A DNA stretch of 64,000 nucleotides from Streptomyces sp. AC555_RSS877 (GTDB lineage Bacteria > Actinomycetota > Actinomycetes > Streptomycetales > Streptomycetaceae), in assembly GCF_019049245.1 (NCBI RefSeq), contig NZ_JAGMUK010000015.1:1-64000 (forward strand), written 5' to 3'. This document shows positions 39,686 through 47,392 of the stretch, piece after piece. Both the position numbers and the translations under genes were made by a program. Each line of letters opens with the position of its first letter. The first letter of the stretch is position 1. Below the pieces are notes generated by a model. It was given only the letters and a program-made list of their open reading frames with translations. It was not told where the DNA came from and did not search any database.

Positions 39686-40177
39686 ATGTCCGAGACCACC
39701 GCCCCCGCCACCGCCGCCACTTCTGCCTCCGCCGCTGCTTCCGGCAGTGCGTCGCGTCCCGTCCTCGCCGAGTCCGCGACCCCTCGCGGCCGCCGTGCCC
39801 GGATCGCTCTGCGTGGCCTGCAGGTGTTCCTCGCCCTCTTCTACGTGATCGCGAGCGCGCTCCCCAAGCTGATCGCGCACCCCTCGGCCGCCGAGGCCTT
39901 CGACGAGATGGGGTGGGGCAGCGCGGGGATGTACGCCATCGGCGTCCTCGAACTGGCCGGCGGGGTCGCGCTGTTGATCCCGGTGCTGCAGTCGGTGGCG
40001 GCCGTGGCGCTGAGCGGGCTGATGGCGGGGGCGTTCGTCGTCACGCTCACGTACTTCGACGGGGAGAACGCGGCGACACCACTCATCCTGATCGTGCCGC
40101 TCGCCCTCATCGCCTGGGCCCGGCGTGGTCACAACGAGCAGCTGCTGCGGCTGGTGCGGGTGCGGCGACAGGCGTGA
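39686..40177 (+). CDS. DoxX family membrane protein
   Basis: A 163-aa protein with an alanine/serine-rich N terminus and four hydrophobic helices containing the DoxX marks LFYVIASALPKLIAHP and GVLELAGGVALLIP. DoxX proteins have been linked to redox or thiosulfate metabolism and stress in other bacteria. CAGGAGA precedes the ATG. A strong hairpin follows the stop. Confidence 0.85.
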   Translation: MSETTAPATAATSASAAASGSASRPVLAESATPRGRRARIALRGLQVFLALFYVIASALPKLIAHPSAAEAFDEMGWGSAGMYAIGVLELAGGVALLIPVLQSVAAVALSGLMAGAFVVTLTYFDGENAATPLILIVPLALIAWARRGHNEQLLRLVRVRRQA

Positions 40178-40190
40178 GGGTGTGTGCCGC

Positions 40191-40252
40191 GCCGGTGACG
40201 GTGGTGGTGTCCGGGTCGGTTCTCCGCCCCGGGCGCCACTGCCGTCACCGGC
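40191..40252. terminator. Bidirectional hairpin between DoxX and the S4 gene
   Basis: An 11-bp perfect inverted repeat (GCCGGTGACGG at 40191-40201 with 40242-40252) with further GC-rich pairing inside separates convergent genes. Confidence 0.75.
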
Positions 40253-40283
40253 CTGTCGGTGGGGGCAGTGGTCCCCCTGAAGG

Positions 40284-40892
40284 TCAGTGGTCCTCCGGGG
40301 GGTCTCCCAGCAGTCCGCGCAGGCGTTCCAGCTCACGGCGGTCACGCTTGGTCGGGCGGCCCGTGCCGCGGTCGCGGATGCCGGCGGGGGCGATGGCCTC
40401 GCGGGGCGGGGGCGGAGGGCTGTTGTCGATGTAGCACTGGGCGGCCACGGGGGCTCCGACGCGCTTGCGGATCAGACGCTTGACGAAGACGACCCGCTCC
40501 CAGCCCTCCTGGCGTACGCGCACTTCGTCGCCGACCTTCACGGAGTACGCGGGCTTCACGCGCTCGCCGTTCACCCGGATGTGCCCGCCCCGGCAGGCGG
40601 TGGCTGCCATCGAACGCGTCTTGACCAGCCGGACCGACCAGACCCAGCTGTCGAGGCGCACGGTCTCGCCGCTCTGCGGACCGGCCGCCTCGGCGGCGGC
40701 CACCGCGGCGGCGATCTTGGGGTCCGTGTCGTCGGGGGCCGCGCCCTTGGGTTCCGCGTCCGTCGGGCCGGGCTTCTGGCCCGCCACGTCTTCGGTGTGG
40801 GGCCCGCCCGCGCCGGACCGGCCGGACCCGGCGGAACCGTCGGCCTTGTTCGTCCGGTCCGTCCTGTCGTGGTCCCTGTGCTCAGCAGCCAT
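40284..40892 (-). CDS. S4-domain RNA-binding protein (Hsp15-like)
   Basis: A 202-aa protein. An acidic, low-complexity N terminus of about 75 residues precedes an S4 domain (VRLDSWVWSVRLVKTRSMAA, GGHIRVNGERVKPAYSVKVGDEVRV) and a basic tail GRPTKRDRRELERLRG. This matches Hsp15/RqcH-type ribosome-associated S4 proteins, which act on stalled 50S subunits with peptidyl-tRNA. The N-terminal extension is an actinomycete feature. Confidence 0.88.
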   Translation of the reverse strand: MAAEHRDHDRTDRTNKADGSAGSGRSGAGGPHTEDVAGQKPGPTDAEPKGAAPDDTDPKIAAAVAAAEAAGPQSGETVRLDSWVWSVRLVKTRSMAATACRGGHIRVNGERVKPAYSVKVGDEVRVRQEGWERVVFVKRLIRKRVGAPVAAQCYIDNSPPPPPREAIAPAGIRDRGTGRPTKRDRRELERLRGLLGDPPEDH

Positions 40893-41027
40893 GCCCCCGA
40901 CTTTAGTGCCCTGCGCCGGGCGGGTCGGATGGGTTTTCCCGGCCGGCCGACACCGGGGTTCGGGGTCCGGTCGGCTGCCGAGGGCGGGGCTTGCCCACGG
41001 TTCAGTACCGTTCCGTACGGTGGAGGG

Positions 41028-41765
41028 ATGGACATCAGCGGGCTCTCCGGTCACGCGGGTCGCGTCGGGCTTGACGGCCTCGCCGGCCTTGACGAGCGGA
41101 TCGCGGGCTGTCGGGCCTGTCCGCGGCTGGTCGAGTGGCGCGAGGAGGTGGCCCGCACCAAGCGCGCCGCGTTCGCCGACTGGACGTACTGGGGCCGGCC
41201 GGTACCCGGCTTCGGTCCGCCGGACGCCCGTCTGCTGATCGTCGGCCTCGCCCCGGCCGCGCACGGCGGCAACCGCACGGGCCGGATGTTCACCGGCGAC
41301 CGCTCCGGGGACGTCCTGTACGAGGCGCTGTACGACGTGGGGCTCGCCTCGCAGCCCACCTCGGTCTCGGCCGACGACGGCCTGGAACTGCACGGCGTGC
41401 GCGTCACCGCGCCGGTGCACTGCGCCCCGCCCGCCAACAAACCCACCCCCGAGGAGCGGGACACCTGCCGGCCCTGGCTGCTCCAGGAGCTGAACCTGCT
41501 GCGGCCGACGCTGCGGGCCGTGGTCGTACTCGGCGCCTTCGGCTGGCAGGCCGCGCTGCCCGCGTTCACGGAGGCGGGCTGGCGGGTGCCCCGGCCACGC
41601 CCGCCCTTCGCCCACGGCACCCACGTGTCACTCGACGGCCTCGAACTCTTCGGCTGCTTCCACGTCAGCCAGCGCAACACCTTCACCGGCCGGCTCACGC
41701 CCGTGATGCTGCGGGACGTGCTGCGCACAGCGGCGGAGGCGGCGGGGCTGCGGGCAGGGTCTTAG
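41028..41765 (+). CDS. Family 5-type uracil-DNA glycosylase (UdgB-like)
   Basis: A 245-aa uracil-DNA glycosylase of the iron-sulfur class, removing uracil (and often hypoxanthine) from DNA. Cluster cysteines include C28 and C31 in GCRACPRL plus two later cysteines in VHCAPPANKPTPEERDTC. Motif A is GLAPAAHGGNRTGRMFTGD and the C-terminal motif HVSQRNTFTGRL. GGAGGG precedes the ATG. It is convergent with the GntR gene. Confidence 0.9.
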   Translation: MDISGLSGHAGRVGLDGLAGLDERIAGCRACPRLVEWREEVARTKRAAFADWTYWGRPVPGFGPPDARLLIVGLAPAAHGGNRTGRMFTGDRSGDVLYEALYDVGLASQPTSVSADDGLELHGVRVTAPVHCAPPANKPTPEERDTCRPWLLQELNLLRPTLRAVVVLGAFGWQAALPAFTEAGWRVPRPRPPFAHGTHVSLDGLELFGCFHVSQRNTFTGRLTPVMLRDVLRTAAEAAGLRAGS

Positions 41766-41825
41766 GAGGATCAGGGGCGCGTGAACGCCGTGGGGCGGGG
41801 GCGGTTTCTGTCGCACGGCATACGG

Positions 41826-41852
41826 CCGGCGGCTGTTGGACCCGGCCGCCGG
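41826..41852. terminator. Possible terminator between UdgB and GntR genes
   Basis: An 8-bp stem (CCGGCGGC at 41826-41833 with GCCGCCGG at 41845-41852) lies between convergent stops. Modest strength. Confidence 0.45.
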
Positions 41853-41894
41853 GAACCGGTCCCCGTGCCGCCCTGACGACCAGTACACGGCCCG

Positions 41895-42563
41895 CTAGTG
41901 GAGTTCCGACGTGTCCTCGAACAACTGCCGCATCGTCGAGTGGTAGTTGGTCCGCACGTGGGCGAGCGCGTGCGCTCGTGCCCGCTCCGGGTCGCCGGAG
42001 GCGATGGCCTCGTACAACTCGCGGTGCTCCACGAGGAGTTGGGGCCACTCCTCGTTCCGTCGGGTCATCCAGCGCAGGCGGCCGGCGACCGGTTCCAGGG
42101 CGTTGATCAGCAGACTGTTGTCCGCCATCGCCACGAGGCGGTCGTGGAGGCGGCTGTTGACGTCGGTGATGGCCTCGGCGTCGCCCGCCTCGGTCGCGGC
42201 GGCCGCGAGGTCGAGGAGCGCCTGGACCTCGGCGAGGTCGTCGGGAGTCGCACGGGCCGCGGCGAGCCCGGCGGCGTAGACCTCCAGCGCCTCGCGCAGT
42301 TCGAAGAGCTCCTTGACGTCGTTCGGGGTGAGGCGGCGTACGACCGCGCGGCGCGGGGTCTCGAAGTGGACGAACCCCTCGGTGACCAGGGCTCGGATCG
42401 CCTCGCGGACCGGCACCCGGGAGACGCCGAAGCGCTCGGCCAGCTCGCGCTCCACGAGCCGGTCGCCCGGGCGGAGGCCGCCCGCGATGATCTCCTGCCG
42501 CAGCGTGGCGAGGACGCGCTCGCGCACCGCGCCGAGGGGTTCGATCTTCGTCGTGGAGCTCAT
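41895..42563 (-). CDS. GntR/FadR-family transcriptional regulator
   Basis: A 222-aa regulator with an N-terminal winged HTH (REIIAGGLRPGDRLVERELAERFGVSRVPVREAIR pattern) and a C-terminal FCD effector domain (ELREALEVYAAGLAA, DVNSRLHDRLVAMADN, EHRELYEAIASGDPERAR) with the conserved metal-binding histidines. It is divergent from the NCS1 permease gene with a perfect palindrome between them and probably represses both until an effector binds. Confidence 0.92.
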   Translation of the reverse strand: MSSTTKIEPLGAVRERVLATLRQEIIAGGLRPGDRLVERELAERFGVSRVPVREAIRALVTEGFVHFETPRRAVVRRLTPNDVKELFELREALEVYAAGLAAARATPDDLAEVQALLDLAAAATEAGDAEAITDVNSRLHDRLVAMADNSLLINALEPVAGRLRWMTRRNEEWPQLLVEHRELYEAIASGDPERARAHALAHVRTNYHSTMRQLFEDTSELH

Positions 42564-42654
42564 GGGTCCATCCTCGCCGACTCCGGGGGTCTTTTACGGA
42601 GCGTTAACGAGGGTGACATCGGTCGGAACGGTTGACGGGAGGACCATGACCGCA

Positions 42655-42670
42655 GTTTGGTATACCAAAC
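42655..42670. promoter_or_regulatory. Perfect palindromic operator for the GntR regulator
   Basis: GTTTGGTATACCAAAC is a perfect 16-bp palindrome containing TGGTATACCA, the kind of site bound by FadR-subgroup GntR proteins. It lies 92 bp from the regulator start and 70 bp from the permease start. A TTGACG lies just upstream (42632-42637). Confidence 0.85.
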
Positions 42671-42739
42671 CCGCAAGCGACCGGAACAAGCGACCGGAAA
42701 GCAGTCCTCCTCCGTCCCCCGGCTCCTCATGGAGGCCCC

Positions 42740-44218
42740 GTGTCCCTCGCCGACCGTGCCGAAGTCACCGGCACCACAGCGTTCGTCCCCGACCCCCGGC
42801 TCACCAACGAAGACCTCGCGCCCGCCGGCAAGCGCAACTGGAAGGTCTTCGACCTCTTCGCCCTGTGGATGTCCGACGTCCACAACCTCGGCAACTACAC
42901 GTTCGCCGCCGGTCTGCTCTTCCTCGGCATGAACGTCTGGCAGGTCTTCACGTCCCTGCTCGTCGGCTTCGTGATCATCTACGTCGGGATGAACATGATG
43001 GGCCGCATCGGGCAGCGCACCGGCGTCCCCTTCCCGGTCGTCAGCCGGATCGCCTTCGGCGTCTGGGGCGCCAACATCCCCGCCCTGATCAGGGCGGTCA
43101 TCGCCATCATGTGGTACGGCATCCAGACCTACCTCGCCTCCGTCGCCGTCAACGTGATGCTGCTGGCGGCGTGGCCCGGCCTGGAGTCCTGGACGCACAA
43201 CTCGTTCCTCGGACTCGACGCGCTCGGCTGGGTGTCGTTCGTGGCGCTGTGGCTGGTCCAGGCGGCGATCATGAGCCAGGGCATGGAATCCATCCGGAAG
43301 TTCCAGGACTTCTGCGGCCCGGCCATCTGGGTCGTGATGATCGCGCTGGCGGTCTGGATCCTGGCGAAGGCAGGCTGGACCATCTCGCTCACCAGTACCC
43401 CGCACCCGGTCTCCGTCGGCGAGCAGTGGCGCCAGTGGTTCGGCGCGGTCGGCCTGGTCCTCGCCACCTACGGCACCCTGATGCTCAACTTCTGCGACTT
43501 CTCCCGCTTCGCACCCGACTACAAGACGGTCCGGCGCGGCAACTTCTGGGGCCTGCCGGTCAACTCGACGGCCTTCGTGATCGTGTCGGTCATCGTCACG
43601 GCCGGCGCGTACGAGGTGTTCGGCAAGGAGATCACCGACCCCGCCTACCTCGTCGCCGAGATCGGGAACACCTGGGTACTGGTGCTGGGCGCGTTGACGT
43701 TCGCCATCGCCACGATGGGCGTCAACATCGTCGCCAACTTCGTCTCACCGGCGTACGACCTGGCCAACGTCTGGCCGCAGAAGATCACCTTCAAGGTCGG
43801 CGGCATGATCAGCACGGTGGTGGCGCTGCTGGTGACCCCCTGGAACCTCTTCTCCAACCCCACGGTCGTCAACTACTTCCTCGGCGGTCTCGGCGCCTTC
43901 CTCGGCCCGCTGTTCGGCGTGATCATGGTCGACTACTACTGGGTCAAGCGCGGCCGGGTCGACATCGACGAGCTGTTCAACGCACAGCCCGGCTCCCGCT
44001 ACCACTACCGCAAGGGCGTCAACCCCAAGGCACTGTGGGCGTTCCTGCCCTCGGCGGCGGTCGCGGCGGTGCTCGCACTGGTGAAGACGTTCAGCGACGT
44101 CGCCCCGTACTCCTGGTTCATCGGCACGGCGCTGGCCGCCGGACTGTACGTGGCACTGTGCCGCACCGAGCGCGCCGCCGACGCCAGGGCCATGGCCCAC
44201 AAGCCCCTGGAGGTCTGA
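42740..44218 (+). CDS. NCS1-family nucleobase/hydantoin:cation symporter
   Basis: A 492-aa permease with about 12 membrane helices. NCS1 marks include NWKVFDLFALWMSDVHNLGNYTFA, GRIGQRTGVPFPVVSRIAFG, RAVIAIMWYGIQTYL, and NFCDFSRFAPD. NCS1 proteins move allantoin, hydantoins, uracil or related rings with sodium or protons. GTG at 42740 has GGAGG just upstream. The downstream hydantoin-racemase-like gene points to hydantoin or allantoin as substrate, but this is inferred. Confidence 0.92.
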   Translation: MSLADRAEVTGTTAFVPDPRLTNEDLAPAGKRNWKVFDLFALWMSDVHNLGNYTFAAGLLFLGMNVWQVFTSLLVGFVIIYVGMNMMGRIGQRTGVPFPVVSRIAFGVWGANIPALIRAVIAIMWYGIQTYLASVAVNVMLLAAWPGLESWTHNSFLGLDALGWVSFVALWLVQAAIMSQGMESIRKFQDFCGPAIWVVMIALAVWILAKAGWTISLTSTPHPVSVGEQWRQWFGAVGLVLATYGTLMLNFCDFSRFAPDYKTVRRGNFWGLPVNSTAFVIVSVIVTAGAYEVFGKEITDPAYLVAEIGNTWVLVLGALTFAIATMGVNIVANFVSPAYDLANVWPQKITFKVGGMISTVVALLVTPWNLFSNPTVVNYFLGGLGAFLGPLFGVIMVDYYWVKRGRVDIDELFNAQPGSRYHYRKGVNPKALWAFLPSAAVAAVLALVKTFSDVAPYSWFIGTALAAGLYVALCRTERAADARAMAHKPLEV

Positions 44219-44223
44219 GAAAC

Positions 44224-44949
44224 GTGCGAGTCGTCGTCACCAACTGCAACACCACGCAGGAGATGACCGAGGAGATCGTACGAGGTGCCCGGGCCGCGGC
44301 AGGCCCGGGCACCACCGTGACCGGGCTGACCCCCGCCTGGGGCCCCGAGTCCGCGGAGGGCTGGCTCGACAGCTACCTCTCGGCCGCGGCGGTCATCGAC
44401 CTGCTGCGCACATACGACGGTCCGCCGTACGACGCCGTGGTGATGGCCGGCTTCGGGGAGCACGGGCGGGAAGGCGTGCGCGAGCTGGTGGACGTGCCGG
44501 TCGTCGACATCACCGAGGCCGCCGCCCATCTGGCCTGCCTGCTGGGACGCAGGTACGGGGTCCTCACCACGCTGGAACGGTCGTGCGGCCAGATCGAGGA
44601 CAGCCTGGAGCTCGCGGGCGTGGGCCGCAACTGCGCGGCCGTCGTCGGTACGGGGCTCAGCGTCCTCGACCTCGGGGACGGGGATCCGGAGCGCACCGAA
44701 GCGGCCTTCCTCGTGGCCGCCGAGCAGGTGCACCGGGCCGGCGCGGAGGTCCTGGTGCTGGGCTGTGCCGGAATGACGGGATTGCAGCGCACGGTGCGGG
44801 ACAAGCTCGGGCTCCCGGTGGTCGACGGGGTCGCGGCGGCGGTGAAACTGGCGGAGTCGCTGGTCACGCTGGGGCTGACGACGAGCCGGGCGGGAAGCTA
44901 CGCGAAACCGGTGCCGAAGAGGCGGACGTGGGGGCGGCCGACAAGGTGA
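44224..44949 (+). CDS. Asp/Glu/hydantoin racemase family protein
   Basis: A 241-aa HyuE-type racemase homologue (VRVVVTNCNTTQEM at the N terminus; VLVLGCAGMTG with Cys181). In characterised hydantoin racemases two cysteines (numbered 76 and 181) act together. Here the position corresponding to 76 is glycine (VVMAGFGEHGRE), so one catalytic cysteine is missing. It begins 5 bp after the permease stop and shares its operon. It may act on a different substrate, work by a one-base mechanism, or be non-racemising. Confidence 0.82.
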   Translation: MRVVVTNCNTTQEMTEEIVRGARAAAGPGTTVTGLTPAWGPESAEGWLDSYLSAAAVIDLLRTYDGPPYDAVVMAGFGEHGREGVRELVDVPVVDITEAAAHLACLLGRRYGVLTTLERSCGQIEDSLELAGVGRNCAAVVGTGLSVLDLGDGDPERTEAAFLVAAEQVHRAGAEVLVLGCAGMTGLQRTVRDKLGLPVVDGVAAAVKLAESLVTLGLTTSRAGSYAKPVPKRRTWGRPTR

Positions 44950-44977
44950 CCCTGACGAGCGCGACAGAAGGTGCCGT

Positions 44978-45445
44978 TCACGGACGCCACTCGTACCGCA
45001 CATCCGGCTCGCGCTCCTCGTTCCCTGCGCCGTCCGTGAACTCGACGGCGACGAAGCCGTGTCGCTCGTAGAACCGGTGGGCGGGTTTGTTGACCTGGAA
45101 GGTCCACAGGCTCAGCCCCGCCGGGCTGCGCTCCTTGGCGAGAGCCAGGAAACGGTCACCGATGCCGCGTCCACGCCAGTCGGGGTCGAGGTAGAGCTGG
45201 GACAGCACGTTGCCGTCGAGCACCAACACCCCCACGGTCCCGACCCTGTCCGCCGCCTCGGCGACCCAGGTCTCGCGCAGCGGCACCACGACCTCCCGGA
45301 AATAGGCGCGGACCTCGTCGTCGGAGTGAGGCCTGACGACCGTCGGCAGAGCGGCGGCGAAGGAACGCAGCCAGACGTCGGCCGCGGAGGCCGCGTCCGG
45401 GGCGGCGGCACGACGCAGGCCGACGGCGGCTTCTGAGCTCCTCAC
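44978..45445 (-). CDS. GNAT family N-acetyltransferase
   Basis: A 155-aa GNAT protein. The acetyl-CoA-binding loop is YLDPDWRGRGIGDRFLALAKE, with the following LWTFQVNKPAHRFYERHGF typical of the family. Substrate unknown. The GTG at 45445 overlaps the TGA of the RidA gene by 4 bp, so the two are translationally coupled. Confidence 0.88.
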   Translation of the reverse strand: MRSSEAAVGLRRAAAPDAASAADVWLRSFAAALPTVVRPHSDDEVRAYFREVVVPLRETWVAEAADRVGTVGVLVLDGNVLSQLYLDPDWRGRGIGDRFLALAKERSPAGLSLWTFQVNKPAHRFYERHGFVAVEFTDGAGNEEREPDVRYEWRP

Positions 45446-45882
45446 AGGCGTACGTCCTCCTTCTTGTCCGAAACCGCAATCGTGTCCGGAACCGCAGCAG
45501 TCGCTGTGATCTCCACCAGCTGCCCGGTGTATCCGAGGCAGGCCACTCCGAGGAGGGTCGACGCATGCGGACCGGCACTCAGCCCGGACGCCTCGACGAC
45601 CTCCCAGACGGCTGAGAGCACCGCGGGTTCGCTGCTCACGACATACACGTCGGTCGCCAGTACGTGTTGCAAGCCGCTCCCGACAGCCCGGAGTTGTTCA
45701 CCGAGATTCACGATCACCTGCTCGGCCTGCCGCACCGGATCTCCCGCGCCGACCAACTCCCCCTCGGCATCGAGGGGCACCGACCCGGCCAGAAAGGCGA
45801 GCTTCGTCCCGGCCTCGACGACGGAGGCGTGGGAGTAGGTGGGCGGTGGGAACAGGGCGGGAGAGGTGACGCGCTGGATCAT
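45442..45882 (-). CDS. RidA/YjgF family protein
   Basis: A 146-aa Rid-family protein (SHASVVEAGTKLAFLAGSVPLDAEG, QAEQVIVNLGEQLRAVGSGLQHVLATDVYV). RidA members hydrolyse reactive enamine/imine intermediates; some are of other function. The arginine normally found near the C terminus of catalytic RidA proteins is not in the usual place (the segment reads VACLGYTGQLVEITATA), so this is probably a non-RidA subfamily. ATG at 45882 has CAGGAGCGTC upstream. The frame remains open upstream without a stop as far as 46398. Confidence 0.82.
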   Translation of the reverse strand: MIQRVTSPALFPPPTYSHASVVEAGTKLAFLAGSVPLDAEGELVGAGDPVRQAEQVIVNLGEQLRAVGSGLQHVLATDVYVVSSEPAVLSAVWEVVEASGLSAGPHASTLLGVACLGYTGQLVEITATAAVPDTIAVSDKKEDVRL

Positions 45883-46230
45883 GACGCTCCTGGGTCGGTC
45901 GCCGGCAACTTGCCGATCATCCGGGCCTCCGGACGCGCCCGCATCCGAATTTCCCGGCGGCAGGCCCCGGCGACTCCCCACCCACGGCCGCGCGACGTCC
46001 CACGGCTGCCCACCGGACTGCTGACGCTCCTCGATCCGCTCGGCCGCGTCGACCCGTTCCAGGCGGTACAGCCGGACCTGCGGCGCGCCCCTGACCCGCG
46101 GGTCGACACTGAGCCGGTCCGGCGCCCCGAGCAGCCGGTGCACCAACCCGCCGGTCCACCCCCGCACGCGCAGCCCGGCCAACGAGACGTACCGCCGCCC
46201 GTCCTCCTCGTGCGTCCAGCGATCCACCAT
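45883..46230 (-). pseudogene. Decayed hypothetical protein, frame running into RidA
   Basis: From an ATG at 46230 the frame reads MVDRWTHEEDGRRYVSLAGL and then RGWTGGLVHRLLGAPDRLSVDP and QVRLYRLERVDAAERIEE, a pattern seen at the start of small Streptomyces proteins of unknown function. After about 70 residues the similarity fades into low-complexity sequence, and there is no stop before the RidA start. It is best seen as a truncated gene whose stop has been lost; a true fusion to RidA is possible but less likely because RidA has its own start and ribosome-binding site. Confidence 0.5.
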
Positions 46231-46417
46231 CGCTACCCCCCGTGCCGCCGCCCGACAGCCCCTCGCCCGTGGCTCCTCGTGACGCTCTGTGATGACAACT
46301 TCCATTGAAGCGGACCCCACTGACAATCGCCGTCCGAGGTGGCGGCGAGAGCCTGGGGGAGGCGCGCACACCATCAATCCCGTGGAGATACGGAGCACAG
46401 CTCCCTACGCTGCGGCC

Positions 46418-47179
46418 ATGCCTTCCCACCCTGACCCCGCCTTCCTGGACGTCGTCGCCGACCTCCTCGCTGCTCTCCCCACCGTCCAGGCGGTCGCCCT
46501 CGGCGGCTCCCGGGCCCAGGGCACCCACAAGCCCGACAGCGACTGGGACTTGGCCGTCTACTACCGGGGCCCGTTCGACCCCGCCGACCTGCGCGCCCTC
46601 GGCTGGGAGGGCGAGGTCTCCGAGGTCGGAGGCTGGGGCGGTGGCGTGTTCAACGGGGGTGCGTGGCTGTCGATCGACGAGCGGCGCGTGGACGTGCACT
46701 ATCGCGATCTCGACGTGGTGGAGCACGAGTTGGCGGAGGCGGAGGAGGGGCGCTTCCGGGTGGAGCCGCTGCTGTTCCATCTGGCGGGGATTCCGAGCTA
46801 TCTGGTCGTGGCGGAACTGGCGATCAACCGCGTACTGCGCGGCGAGCTCCCGCGCCCTGCCGCCTATTCGGCGAAGCTGCGGGCCTCCGCCGCCGAACGC
46901 TGGCGCGGCACCGCCCTCGCCACCCTCGGGTACGCCGAGGCCAACCACGTCCCGGCGGGCCGGCTCACGGAGGTGGCCGGCGCCATCGCCACGGCCGCCG
47001 TGCAGGCCGGACACGGCGTTCTCGCGGGGCGAGGCGAGTGGGTGACGAACGAGAAGCGGTTGCTGGAGCGGGCCGGGTTGCGGGGCGTCGACGAGATCTT
47101 CGTACGGTTGCGTCCGGAGCCCGACGTGCTGGGCGGGGCTGTTGCCGACGCGGAGCGGCTCTTGACCGCACGGGCGTAG
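46418..47179 (+). CDS. Nucleotidyltransferase (MNT/kanamycin-type)
   Basis: A 253-aa protein with the minimal nucleotidyltransferase motif GGSRAQGTHKPDSDWDLAV (G30-S31 and metal ligands D42, D44). A further acidic residue lies in ERRVDVHYRDLDV. The C-terminal half is helical with conserved SAKLRASAAERWRGTAL. Families with this layout transfer AMP to small molecules or proteins. It may be an antibiotic-type nucleotidyltransferase, but this is not certain. ATG at 46418. Confidence 0.85.
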   Translation: MPSHPDPAFLDVVADLLAALPTVQAVALGGSRAQGTHKPDSDWDLAVYYRGPFDPADLRALGWEGEVSEVGGWGGGVFNGGAWLSIDERRVDVHYRDLDVVEHELAEAEEGRFRVEPLLFHLAGIPSYLVVAELAINRVLRGELPRPAAYSAKLRASAAERWRGTALATLGYAEANHVPAGRLTEVAGAIATAAVQAGHGVLAGRGEWVTNEKRLLERAGLRGVDEIFVRLRPEPDVLGGAVADAERLLTARA

Positions 47180-47392
47180 CCGGAACCCGGCCGCGCGGTC
47201 ACGGGCCGACCGCGACGCGACGACAGGCATTGCGTTCATAAAGAACACGTCTCTCCGGACAACCGTCACATCCCCGAAATGCGACCGTTCCTTCCCCTCC
47301 AAGGACGCGGTCTACCGTGGACACCACAGTCCACAGCCCGGCCACCGTCGCCCGAAGGCACACCCCTGCCTCGCACAGACGACAGGAGCCCC
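47180..47392. other. Intergenic region upstream of the FUSC gene
   Basis: About 210 bp without a gene. It holds GTTCATAAAGAAC (47234-47246) and GTGGAC-N6-GTCCAC (47317-47334) as small inverted repeats that may be regulatory. No clear promoter hexamers. Confidence 0.35.
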
